This document shows, piece by piece, positions 8,439 through 16,353 of a DNA stretch of 64,000 nt (the first letter of the stretch is position 1; every line of letters starts with the position of its first letter). The notes under the pieces are model-generated. The model was not told the origin of the DNA, searched no databases, and worked only from the letters and a program-made list of their open reading frames with translations. The stretch comes from Planctomycetia bacterium. Lineage in GTDB: Bacteria; Planctomycetota; Planctomycetia; Gemmatales; HRBIN36. The translations under genes and the position numbers were made by a program. The stretch is taken from contig JAEUIE010000050.1 in assembly GCA_016795155.1 (NCBI GenBank), positions 1-64,000 of the forward strand, written 5' to 3'.

Positions 8439-9335
8439 ATGTCAGAAAAACTCCATTGGCACGGTGTGTTCCCCGCCATAACCACACCGTTTCATACTGA
8501 TCTGAAGGTGGATCACTCATTTCTGGCAAGGCATGTGAAATGGCTGATCTCTAATGGCTGCCAAGGCATAGTGGCTTTGGGTTCATTAGGTGAAGGAGCC
8601 ACGCTAGAAAAAGAAGAGAAACTGGAAATCCTGAAGACATGCAAGGCTGCCCTGGGCAATGACATCCCTCTGGTTGCTGGCATATCTGCGCTGAGTACAG
8701 CCGATGCTGTGCGTTTGGCCAAAGAGGCCCAGGATGCCGGTTGTCAGGGTTTGATGGTTTTGCCACCCTACGTTTACTGCTCCGATTGGCGTGAAATGAA
8801 AGCCCATGTTGCTGCGATTTTCAAAGCAACGAATCTGTCTTGCATGCTTTACAACAACCCAATCGCTTACAAGACCGATTTCCTGCCAGAACAGGTAGCG
8901 GAACTCTGCCAGGAGCATTCCAATCTGCATGCGATTAAGGAATCAAGCGCTGATGTTCGCCGAGTGACGGCTTTACGCGCCCTGCTTGGCGACCGCCTGG
9001 CATACTTTATGGGTGTTGATGATCTGATTGTCGAAGGAGTTCAGGCCGGGGCAACGGGCTGGATTGCAGGGCTGGTTAATGCATTTCCCAAAGAATCGGT
9101 TCAGATTTTTGAGTTAGCCCTGGCTGGTAAAGACACCAGAGCGCTCTATGAGTGGTTCCTGCCGCTGCTCCGGCTCGATGTGGTAGTGAAGTTTGTTCAG
9201 CTTATCAAGTTGACACAGGAAAAAGTGGATATGGGTTCTTCAACCGTCAGACCGCCACGGCTGAAACTAGTAGGCGCTGAACTGGCTGCCGCTGATAAGA
9301 TTATTGACCATGCCATCAAGCACAGGCCCAAGTGA
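8439..9335 (+). CDS. DapA-family lyase/aldolase, possibly for 2-keto-3-deoxy sugar acids
   Basis: This 298-residue (beta/alpha)8 enzyme belongs to the class I aldolase group that forms a Schiff base. The key residues visible are Tyr138 in MLYNNP and the Schiff-base Lys167 in AIKESSADVRR. The GxxGE loop appears as GSLGEG (48-53), where true DapA has GTTGE. Members include dihydrodipicolinate synthase, N-acetylneuraminate lyase and 2-keto-3-deoxy-pentonate/gluconate aldolases. A D-xylonate-type dehydratase gene lies upstream, and in E. coli yagF sits beside the DapA-type aldolase yagE, so cleavage of the dehydration product is plausible. That substrate is inference. Lysine-synthesis DapA is less likely because the loop differs and no lysine genes are nearby. 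Confidence 0.85.
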   Translation: MSEKLHWHGVFPAITTPFHTDLKVDHSFLARHVKWLISNGCQGIVALGSLGEGATLEKEEKLEILKTCKAALGNDIPLVAGISALSTADAVRLAKEAQDAGCQGLMVLPPYVYCSDWREMKAHVAAIFKATNLSCMLYNNPIAYKTDFLPEQVAELCQEHSNLHAIKESSADVRRVTALRALLGDRLAYFMGVDDLIVEGVQAGATGWIAGLVNAFPKESVQIFELALAGKDTRALYEWFLPLLRLDVVVKFVQLIKLTQEKVDMGSSTVRPPRLKLVGAELAAADKIIDHAIKHRPK

Positions 9336-9339
9336 TCAG

Positions 9340-9951
9340 ATGCCAAAGAAATCACCATACGGTGTGCATCCTGGTGTGGCTATGACCATTCAATGGGTGA
9401 AAGACCTGCCTGCTAAAACCGGCAAGTCACTCGATGAATGGATGAAAACCATTGAAAAACAAAAGCTGAAAACCGAAAAGGAACGAGCAGAATATCTGAA
9501 AAAGATATGCGGTTTGGGAACCAACTACGCAGGATGGCTGGCAGCGCGATCCCTTGGCAAAGGTGATGAAGACCTTGATCCTGCAGCTTATTTGCGCAGT
9601 GCAGTGAACTGGGTGGAAGCCATGTTTGCCAGTAAACCGCTGATCAGACCTCTTTACGAAAAGGCTCTCTCATTGGGGTTGTCGTTGGGCAAGGATGTTA
9701 AAGTCTGCCCCTGCAAGACCATGATTCCCTTCTACCGCAACAACGTGTTTGCAAAATTAACTCCATCAACCAAAACCAGACTCGATTTGGGAATGTGTTT
9801 GCGAGGCATTCCATTTTCAAAGCGATTGACGGATACTGGCGGTACAGCAAAAAAGGATAGAATCACTCATAACATCGCCATCACCAAGCCTGAAGATTTT
9901 GATGATGAACTGATGAAATGGTTCCGCAAGGCATATGACATGGATGAGTAA
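9340..9951 (+). CDS. DUF4287/DUF5655-like protein, copy 1
   Basis: From the ATG at 9340 (five bases after the preceding stop) this is a 203-residue soluble protein. The N-terminal part contains the DUF4287-like pattern KTGKSLDEWMKTIEKQKLKT with a following helix that mentions AEYLKKICGLGTNYAGWLA. The C-terminal part is DUF5655-like, with KDVKVCPCKTMIPFYRNNVFAKL, TKTRLDLGMCLRG and an ending WFRKAYDMDE. The same layout recurs at 39184-39756, so these are paralogues. Function is unknown for the family; proteins of this type are widespread and occur alone. A longer start at 9304 overlapping the previous gene cannot be excluded. Confidence 0.8.
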   Translation: MPKKSPYGVHPGVAMTIQWVKDLPAKTGKSLDEWMKTIEKQKLKTEKERAEYLKKICGLGTNYAGWLAARSLGKGDEDLDPAAYLRSAVNWVEAMFASKPLIRPLYEKALSLGLSLGKDVKVCPCKTMIPFYRNNVFAKLTPSTKTRLDLGMCLRGIPFSKRLTDTGGTAKKDRITHNIAITKPEDFDDELMKWFRKAYDMDE

Positions 9952-10027
9952 GTCCACAGTATCCAAACAATTCAAACCCTTCTAGAATACATCCACTCGC
10001 CAACATCAATGAAAGAGGCACGTTAAG

Positions 10028-11491
10028 ATGAACAAGCCAGTGCTTTGGATTATCGGTATCCTTGCGATTTGCACACTCGTGATTGCCGGTCAAGCTCAAG
10101 ATAAAAAAGAGTCGACAACCTCGATCAGCAAACCGCCAGAAACGGTCAAAGTCGAACAGGGGAAATTCAGCGTCGATATCAACACCAAAGGGGTTTTCGA
10201 AGCTGAAGATTTTGAAGAGTTGTCCATCAAGCTTGAAGCCTGGACCGGAATGACAGTCTTGAGTGCGGTGCCACACGGCACAACGGTCAAGAAGGGCGAT
10301 GTACTGGTGAAGCTGGATATGGAAAAGTTCAACAAAGCTTTGAAAGATCTGGATATTGAGCGTGAATTATCTGACCTTGCCTTCAAGCAGGCTGAAGAGG
10401 ATTTCAAGACCTCTCAGAAGTTGTTGCCTCTGGATGAAGCAGCAGCCAAGCAGGCTTTTGAATATGCTCAGGAAGATTACAAGCGGTTTGTTGAAGGCGA
10501 TCTTCCTCTGCTTAAGCGCAATGCTGAATTTACATCACGCAGTGCGAAGAACTTCTTCGATTATGCCTCGGAAGAACTCAAGCAACTTGAAAAGATGTAC
10601 AAGGCTGATGACATCAAGGAAGAAACCGAAGAGATTATTCTCCGTCGTCAGCGTGATACTGTGGAAAATGCCAAGAATAATCTGCTTAACAGTGAAAAAC
10701 GAGCAAACGATCAGCTCAAATATGAATTGCCACGTAGGGAGCAGAGCATGAAAGAGGCGAATGAACGTACGAAACTGAATTATGAGAAGTCTCAGATCAC
10801 TATGCCAGCTCAAGTCAGGCAGAAACAATTGGCTTTTGAGAAGACTAAACTGGAACGGGCCAAAGCGCTGGAACGTTTCCAGAACATGAAGGCAGATTAT
10901 GACAAAATGACCAACATGGTCGCTCCCTGCGATGGCATTGTCTATTACGGCAAGGCAACCAAGGGCCAATGGAATTCAAGTTCCGTGGAATCCAAACTGC
11001 AACCCAAAGGCACACTTCAAAACGATGATGTCTACATGACCATCATCAAATCAAACAAACTGGCTGTCCGATCCACCATCGATGAAAAAGACCGTCCCTT
11101 CATCAGTACTGGCGATGATGTCAGAATCATCCCCACCGTGGCTCCTGATAACAGGATCAAGGGCTCCGTTTCGAGTATCACAGCCATGCCGTTAGGTACT
11201 TCCTTCGAAATGCGATGCAAGTTGAACGAAGCAACAGACGGACTTTCACCCGGCATGACCTGCAATGTCAAAGTAAAGGGATATTTGAAGGAAAAGGCTC
11301 TGACACTTCCCGCGTCTGCCATTTCCTTTGATGAAGAAAATGAATCCTTTGTTGTCTATCTGCCAGCAACTGGCACGGAAAAGCCAGCGAAAAAGACAGT
11401 GAAAATCGGCAGACGTTCCGCTGACAAAGTCGAAATTCTCGACGGACTGGCAGCAGGTGATTCTGTGTTGAAGGAAAAACCTGCTAAGTAA
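10028..11491 (+). CDS. HlyD/MacA-type periplasmic adaptor protein
   Basis: This 487-residue exported protein has an N-terminal signal or anchor (VLWIIGILAICTLVIAGQA). The layout is that of membrane fusion proteins: a first biotinyl-lipoyl half (VKVEQGKFSVDINTKGVFEA followed by VPHGTTVKKGDVLVKLDME), a long charged coiled coil at roughly residues 100-290, the second lipoyl half (MVAPCDGIVYYGKATKGQW), a beta-barrel region, and a C-terminal segment ending in LPASAISFDEENESFVVYLP and IGRRSADKVEILDGLAAGD. It would link an inner-membrane pump to an outer-membrane channel. No transporter gene is adjacent. A strong terminator follows the stop. Confidence 0.87.
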   Translation: MNKPVLWIIGILAICTLVIAGQAQDKKESTTSISKPPETVKVEQGKFSVDINTKGVFEAEDFEELSIKLEAWTGMTVLSAVPHGTTVKKGDVLVKLDMEKFNKALKDLDIERELSDLAFKQAEEDFKTSQKLLPLDEAAAKQAFEYAQEDYKRFVEGDLPLLKRNAEFTSRSAKNFFDYASEELKQLEKMYKADDIKEETEEIILRRQRDTVENAKNNLLNSEKRANDQLKYELPRREQSMKEANERTKLNYEKSQITMPAQVRQKQLAFEKTKLERAKALERFQNMKADYDKMTNMVAPCDGIVYYGKATKGQWNSSSVESKLQPKGTLQNDDVYMTIIKSNKLAVRSTIDEKDRPFISTGDDVRIIPTVAPDNRIKGSVSSITAMPLGTSFEMRCKLNEATDGLSPGMTCNVKVKGYLKEKALTLPASAISFDEENESFVVYLPATGTEKPAKKTVKIGRRSADKVEILDGLAAGDSVLKEKPAK

Positions 11492-11517
11492 GGCTGGCAG
11501 GAAACTATTGATGCTTG

Positions 11518-11548
11518 CGGGAGGAGAATTGTCCTCCCGTTATTTTTT
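11518..11548 (+). terminator. Rho-independent terminator after the adaptor gene
   Basis: The hairpin has stem CGGGAGGA (11518-11525) and TCCTCCCG (11532-11539), loop GAATTG, followed by TTATTTTTT. The eight-pair G/C-rich stem and T tract fit intrinsic termination on the plus strand. The T tract overlaps the stop end of the convergent TPR gene. Confidence 0.9.
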
Positions 11549-12307
11549 GCGCGGCCTGGGTTGTTTGCGTTTGCTTGAATATCGGCTGCTGTGTGCTGAA
11601 TCAAATCGAAGGATACATGCATCGGATTCGTCGGAGGAGTCATTATCCACGGCAGGTACTGCTTTCAGCAGAGGCACCGTTGAAATCCGCTTCGAATGAT
11701 TCTGGCTTCTCAACGTCACAGCATAAGCAAGTTCGTTCCACAATGATTGAACGGTGGGATGTGCTTTGCCCATTCGAAACTGAATTTCCTGCAGCTTCTT
11801 ACGTGCTTCGGCTTCCTTGCCTTCCTCCACCAGAGCTTGAATGAGGTTGCGCAGATGATCTAGATTATCCGGATCGAGCTCCACAGCTGTTTTCAGATGC
11901 TCCAGCCCACGCTTGGAATTTCGGTTCTGGAAGAGAAAATCGCCTAGTGCACGATGACATTCACTCGAATCTGGAGCGAGTTTAACAGCTTGTCGCAGAT
12001 GCTTCAAAGCCCGCTGGCGATTTCCCGATTCGTCTTCATCATGCAGGTGTCCCAGCATATGATGCAATGCTGCATCATCGGGATCGCTGGCTAACGCTGC
12101 TTTGACATGCTGCCTTGCTGACAGATACTCCCCTTTCATACGCAACGCATCTGCCAATAGAAGTGAAGCATCAACACGCAGAGAAACTGGAAGGTCCAAC
12201 TGCAGCAATCGCTTGAGGTAAATAATGGCTTTGTCTACCTGGCCGGCTTCAAGGAGTGTGCAACTGCGATTCCAGATGCCATCAGCAAAACGTACTTCGC
12301 CGTTCAT
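11540..12307 (-). CDS. TPR-repeat protein
   Basis: I start the protein at the ATG 12305-12307, preceded by GGAG at four bases, which gives 255 residues. An upstream frame to 12355 adds 16 residues. It is built of tandem tetratricopeptide repeats. The clearest are ALASDPDDAALHHMLGHLHD, LKHLRQAVKLAPDSSECHRA and LEHLKTAVELDPDNLDHLRN, each with the A/L-x-DP-x-x pattern. There is no signal peptide or membrane segment, so a cytoplasmic scaffold role is likely. The C-terminal tail of about 35 residues is disordered-looking and ends in a basic stretch (SSKRKQPRPRKK). Partner unknown. Confidence 0.82.
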   Translation of the reverse strand: MNGEVRFADGIWNRSCTLLEAGQVDKAIIYLKRLLQLDLPVSLRVDASLLLADALRMKGEYLSARQHVKAALASDPDDAALHHMLGHLHDEDESGNRQRALKHLRQAVKLAPDSSECHRALGDFLFQNRNSKRGLEHLKTAVELDPDNLDHLRNLIQALVEEGKEAEARKKLQEIQFRMGKAHPTVQSLWNELAYAVTLRSQNHSKRISTVPLLKAVPAVDNDSSDESDACILRFDSAHSSRYSSKRKQPRPRKK

Positions 12308-12446
12308 ACTCCGAGCCTCCCTGCTCGAATCACGATATCCTGTACAGTCATGCAACTTATAATGTTTTAATTCGTCACTTTCAAGACACTTTTACTACTT
12401 AAATTTCCCGGCAGCTACCCAGATCGCCTAGATTGACAATGTATGG

Positions 12447-12848
12447 CTAATCTCTTTCGGTTGATTCTTTGAGGACTGCTTCATTTACATAGATTGGTAC
12501 TTCCGCAGTTACCGCTATGGCAATGGCATCACTAGGCCTGCTATCAATTTCAATCAGTTTGCCGTGTTGAACAACTCGGATTTTGGCATAGTAGGTTCCT
12601 TCCCGCAGACTGCTGATCATGACATCCTGTATGGTGCCGTCTAATTTTTCAATTGCTTCGCAGATAAGATCATGTGTCAACGGCCTGGGTGTAGGAACTC
12701 CTTTGACTCGCCGTTCGATGCTGACGACTTCAAAGAGTCCAATAACAATCGGGAAAATCCTATCTCCCTCAACTTCTTTGAGGTAGATCACATATTGTTC
12801 GCGAACATCATCCGTGACAATGCGGCGTAATTCCATGGGAACTGGCAC
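12447..12848 (-). CDS. Bifunctional nuclease (DUF151/BFN) family protein
   Basis: This 133-residue protein fits the BFN domain over nearly its full length. Motifs visible are YVIYLKEVEGDRIFPIVIGLFEVVSI (about 20-45), RPLTHDLICEAIEKLDG (55-71), TYYAKIRVVQHGKLIEIDSRPSDAIAIAV (86-114) and a C-terminal VPIYVNEAVL. The SRPSDAIAIA segment is the most conserved region of the family. Members have reported DNase and RNase activity, and in plants a role in defence signalling; the bacterial role is unclear. It is divergently placed from the PP2C gene with a 259-base spacer. Confidence 0.9.
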   Translation of the reverse strand: MPVPMELRRIVTDDVREQYVIYLKEVEGDRIFPIVIGLFEVVSIERRVKGVPTPRPLTHDLICEAIEKLDGTIQDVMISSLREGTYYAKIRVVQHGKLIEIDSRPSDAIAIAVTAEVPIYVNEAVLKESTERD

Positions 12849-13107
12849 GTTAAATCCTTCCGGTTTCAGGCTTCATGCTGCATATTCACAGGAAAACGTA
12901 GAGGATTCAAGCATTTTAACAACGGTTATCCCACTGAAATGCACGAGGAATCAGGAAAGTTCTGATCTGAAGCGAGAAAAAACAGACTAGCCGCTTGCGT
13001 ACACCAGAGCCCAAGATACACTTATCGAGGGGACACAGTTGACTCGCTTCATTGGAGTGTCCTGGGAGTTACCCTGTTGCGCCCAACCCGGGTACCGAGG
13101 TGGTTCG

Positions 13108-13872
13108 ATGTCTGTTCGTCTGAAAATTGGAAAATGCAGCCTTCTTGGAAACTACCGTGAAAACAACGAAGATGCTGTTGATGTCAAGGAATTACCGAGC
13201 TTAACAGTTGCTATTGTCGCTGATGGCATGGGTGGGCAGGCCGCGGGCGAAAAGGCCAGCCAGATGGCAACAGAGATTATTCCACGGGAAATCAGCCAGA
13301 ACGTTGAAAACTCAACCAGTTCAGATGATATCAGAAAAGTTGTCAGGAAATCCATTGTCCAGGCCAACGAAGAGATTATTTCGTTAGGCCAACTGGATCG
13401 CGATTATCGAAATATGGGAACCACCGTGGTTGGAGTTGCCTGGGTTCCTGCCTTTCGTGATGATTGTCTGTTTGTCACCGGTGTGGGTGACAGCAGGGCT
13501 TATCTGCTTCGTGACGGTAAAATCGATCAGTTAACTATTGATCATTCTCTCGCGCAGGCATTGGTCGAAGCTGGTACCATTACACCTGAAGAGGCAAAAG
13601 AACATCGCTTCAAGAATGTTTTGTGGAAATACCTCGGTAGTAAAGAAGTAGGCGAAGGCCCTGAAGTTAAAACATTATTTGTTCGTCCCGGTGACAGAAT
13701 TCTATTATGTACAGATGGACTTTGTGGCGTAGTTCCAGACGAACGTGTAGCCCAGGCCATGCAGGAGCACAAAGAAACCCAGAGTTGCTCTGAAGCGCTG
13801 TGTCAGTTAGCCTTGGATTTAGGCTCTCGCGATAATGTCTCCTGTATCGTGCTGGATGTCACGGACGGTTAG
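13108..13872 (+). CDS. PP2C-family Ser/Thr protein phosphatase
   Basis: From the ATG at 13108 this is a 254-residue soluble phosphatase that removes phosphate from Ser/Thr with two metal ions. The PPM motifs are in order: GNYRENNEDA, VAIVADGMGGQAAGEKAS, MGTTVVGVAW, VTGVGDSRAYLLRDG, LCTDGLCGVV and RDNVSCIVLD, with the metal-binding aspartates in DGMGG, TDG and RDN present. An in-frame start at 13039 would add 23 residues that lie before the usual domain boundary. The kinase gene begins 66 bases downstream, so the pair may act on shared targets, as PrkC/PrpC-type couples do. Confidence 0.92.
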   Translation: MSVRLKIGKCSLLGNYRENNEDAVDVKELPSLTVAIVADGMGGQAAGEKASQMATEIIPREISQNVENSTSSDDIRKVVRKSIVQANEEIISLGQLDRDYRNMGTTVVGVAWVPAFRDDCLFVTGVGDSRAYLLRDGKIDQLTIDHSLAQALVEAGTITPEEAKEHRFKNVLWKYLGSKEVGEGPEVKTLFVRPGDRILLCTDGLCGVVPDERVAQAMQEHKETQSCSEALCQLALDLGSRDNVSCIVLDVTDG

Positions 13873-13938
13873 TGGATCTCATTGACATATCATAGCCATT
13901 ACAATTGAATATCTTCACCAGCATCTACGTCTGTTCTG

Positions 13939-14883
13939 GTGTATGATGTAGTATGGATTTATTCTCAGGCTAATACTTTGAGTTCACCCCCACCACAATT
14001 TGATCTTAAGGCAGGCATGGAGCCTATTCCAGGATGCCGATTGATCAAACGCATTGGCCGTGGCGGATTTGGCGAAGTCTGGGATGCCCAAAACATTCAG
14101 GATGACTCACGACTGGCACTCAAGTTTCTCGATTGTAAACATCAGCCCGCCAGCCTGGTAGTCAATGAAATCAAACTCCTGATCCAACTGCGTGATCTGC
14201 AGCACGATAATCTCCTGCAGTATTACAGCGTGACTGCCAGTAAGAACATCATTATCCTCACGATGGAACTGGCGGAAGGCAGTTTGAATGATCTGCATTA
14301 CATTTACCGCATGGATCACAAATCACACGTGCCTTCCAGCGTGTTGATCAACTTGATGTCGCAAGCAGCTAGCGGGCTGGATTTCATTGCCCAGCAGAAA
14401 TTGACGCAAAACTCCATGATGGCTCAGCATGGTATGCAGCACTGTGATATCAAGCCCAGTAACCTGCTTTTACTCTCCAATAAACTGAAAATTGCCGATT
14501 TCGGTTTGTCAGGCCCCCAACTCTGGAATGCCAAGGGGAAAGCCTTTGGTACTCCTCTGTATGCGCCGCCAGAGTTATATGAAGGCAAGGCCAATACCAG
14601 AACGGATCAGTTTTCGCTTGCAGTGACCTACGTTGAATTACGAACTGGGCAGTATCCTTATCCGATGTCAACGGATGGATCTTTCCCGAATGTTTCGCCC
14701 GATCTTTCGATGTTGCCTGAAAGTGAACGACCCGTAGTGGCTCAGGCGCTTTCCCCACAATGGCTCAATCGATTCAATTCCTGCCAGGATTTTGTTGACG
14801 CATTAGTCAAGGTGGTTGTGCCCAGTTCCCGCGGCCTGCCTTATGTCAAACGCAGTTCATCGCATGGCTCATACCGTCGCTGA
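13939..14883 (+). CDS. Ser/Thr protein kinase (Hanks type), cytosolic
   Basis: The kinase domain fills most of the 314 residues, with no membrane segment. Visible elements are the glycine loop GRGGFGEVW (40-48), Lys62 in LALKF, Glu77, the catalytic loop HCDIKPSN (168-175), DFG (187-189) and the APPE motif (209-212). The loop has Cys in place of the Arg of HRD, so this is a non-RD kinase, and activation-loop phosphorylation may not be needed; the catalytic Asp170 and Asn175 are kept. The start is uncertain: ATG at 13939 is used, but a TTG near 13979 or ATG at 14017 would also keep the domain. It lies between a PP2C gene and a rhodanese gene. Confidence 0.9.
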   Translation: MYDVVWIYSQANTLSSPPPQFDLKAGMEPIPGCRLIKRIGRGGFGEVWDAQNIQDDSRLALKFLDCKHQPASLVVNEIKLLIQLRDLQHDNLLQYYSVTASKNIIILTMELAEGSLNDLHYIYRMDHKSHVPSSVLINLMSQAASGLDFIAQQKLTQNSMMAQHGMQHCDIKPSNLLLLSNKLKIADFGLSGPQLWNAKGKAFGTPLYAPPELYEGKANTRTDQFSLAVTYVELRTGQYPYPMSTDGSFPNVSPDLSMLPESERPVVAQALSPQWLNRFNSCQDFVDALVKVVVPSSRGLPYVKRSSSHGSYRR

Positions 14884-14892
14884 GTTTCATCC

Positions 14893-15261
14893 ATGAAGCA
14901 CTCTCCCGGATTTCTGCAACTGGTGAATGATGCCAAAACCCGCATCAGGGAAATATCACTTCATGAATTGAAAGCAAAACTGGCGAGTGCCAAGCCGTTT
15001 ATTCTGATTGATGTGCGTGAAGAAAGTGAATGGCAAGCCGGGCATCTGCCGAATGCCATGCACCTGGGTAAAGGGATCATTGAGCGAGATATAGAAACCA
15101 AGGTACCTGAGAAAAATCAGGAAATTGTTTTGTACTGTGGTGGTGGATTCCGTTCCGCCCTGGCCGCTGATGCCTTGCAGAAAATGGGCTATACCAACGT
15201 GCTTTCCATGGATGGAGGCTTCAGGGCCTGGAAAGAAAACAACGAACAAATCGTTCATTGA
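14893..15261 (+). CDS. Single-domain rhodanese-like protein
   Basis: This 122-residue cytoplasmic protein has a full rhodanese domain. It shows FILIDVREESEWQAGHLPNA (37-56), a family signature, and the active-site loop YCGGGFRSA with Cys82 able to carry a persulfide. The usual role is sulfur transfer from thiosulfate or another donor. It follows the kinase stop by nine bases, so co-expression is likely, and it converges with holA at a five-base gap. The acceptor is not evident. Confidence 0.9.
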   Translation: MKHSPGFLQLVNDAKTRIREISLHELKAKLASAKPFILIDVREESEWQAGHLPNAMHLGKGIIERDIETKVPEKNQEIVLYCGGGFRSALAADALQKMGYTNVLSMDGGFRAWKENNEQIVH

Positions 15262-15266
15262 TACTA

Positions 15267-16250
15267 TTATGATAATCGTACCAGTAGCCGTTCCAGTGTT
15301 GCAGCAGGGGAGAGCATTCCACTGCTCTTTAACGTGATTTCTGCTTCCATCAGCCAGTCAAAGAGTCGATCTGCTTTGGAGCCTAGTTGCTTCAAGTGCT
15401 GCTGCACCGATTGAGCTTTAAAGGGTGGTAACCCTGCCTGGGCCACAGCACCCTGCAGGCTCATTCCATCCTGCAGCAAACGATGAGCCTGTGCCATCTT
15501 TCTGAGCTGCCATGCCATACCTGCCAGGAGACCTAAGGGTTCTTCACCCTGATCGATCAGTCTTGCCAGGGTTTGAAACGCAGACTGGCGCTGATTGGCA
15601 GCCAGGGCATCGAGCATCACCCAGACGGTGCTGTTTCTATTGCGTGCCACCAGGTTCTCGACATCCTTGACAGTAATTGCATCCTGGTTGCCAACAAAAG
15701 TTGCCAGCTTGGCCAGTTCCTGATTGAGCAGCCCCAGTTCAGGCTCAATCAGCTCTACCAGAAGCTGAACGGCTTCCGGCTGCATTTTCTTGCCATACTG
15801 TTGAGTACACCACTTGGTGAGAAAGCTGGTCAGGAGATGAGGCTTCTTGTGTTCGCAGGTAATGGTCTGTGCTTCGGGCAACTGCTTGGCTAACCGTGTA
15901 TTGCTTTTCCAGGTAGAGACCTCAAGCACCAGAACTCCACAAGCACTGGGCTTCTCCAGGTACTTCTCCAGTTTTTCCCGGTACTTGCTGACAAAGTCGT
16001 CTGCATTGCGAAGCAGGACCAAGCGGGTAGGGTGACCGAACGGCGGAGTCAACAGATCATCTTTTACCGTCGCCCAGTCGACTGATTCTCCATCGTAAAT
16101 CGAACGGGCCATTTCGGCTGATTCGGGTAGAACAAGCGATTCGAGCTTTTCGCAGACCAGTGTCTTGAGATAGTATTCCTTGCCTGCAACTACGATAACA
16201 GGCTTCACATCATACTTGGCATTCTTTTCCAGTAACGACCAGCCGTCCAT
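15267..16250 (-). CDS. holA: DNA polymerase III, delta subunit
   Basis: The delta subunit is part of the clamp loader that opens the beta sliding clamp during replication. The 327-residue protein has the family layout: an N-terminal AAA-like domain starting VIVVAGKEYYLKTLVCEKL (about 18-36), the PFGHPTRLVLLRNADDF segment (67-83), the WCTQQYGKKMQPEAVQLLVEL region (about 150-170) with NQELAKLATF, and a C-terminal all-helical collar ending in LSPAATLERLLVRLS. As usual for HolA, no functional Walker A is seen. A conserved-loop hairpin (16299-16330) sits between its start and ccsA. Confidence 0.9.
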   Translation of the reverse strand: MDGWSLLEKNAKYDVKPVIVVAGKEYYLKTLVCEKLESLVLPESAEMARSIYDGESVDWATVKDDLLTPPFGHPTRLVLLRNADDFVSKYREKLEKYLEKPSACGVLVLEVSTWKSNTRLAKQLPEAQTITCEHKKPHLLTSFLTKWCTQQYGKKMQPEAVQLLVELIEPELGLLNQELAKLATFVGNQDAITVKDVENLVARNRNSTVWVMLDALAANQRQSAFQTLARLIDQGEEPLGLLAGMAWQLRKMAQAHRLLQDGMSLQGAVAQAGLPPFKAQSVQQHLKQLGSKADRLFDWLMEAEITLKSSGMLSPAATLERLLVRLS

Positions 16251-16298
16251 TGCTCTCCGTTCATCAGAGTGAATACAACGAAATCTTGTGAGTTGTGG

Positions 16299-16330
16299 CA
16301 GGGTCGTAACTGTACTCAGTTTCGACCCTG
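16299..16330. repeat. Intergenic hairpin with TACT loop, copy A
   Basis: Stem CAGGGTCG (16299-16306) pairs with CGACCCTG (16323-16330); after a T/T mismatch AACTG (16308-16312) pairs with CAGTT (16317-16321), closing a TACT loop (16313-16316). The same plan, with a different inner stem, is found at 42885-42914, 42943-42974 and 55057-55088. It lies between the minus-strand genes ccsA and holA and has no following T tract in either direction, so it is not an obvious terminator. Confidence 0.75.
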
Positions 16331-16353
16331 TTCAATGGATATTCAACAAACTG

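Noticed and set aside
14406-14463. Kinase considered a pseudokinase because HRD reads HCD
   Set aside because: The catalytic Asp170, the Lys62, the DFG and the Asn175 are all kept; non-RD kinases are active.
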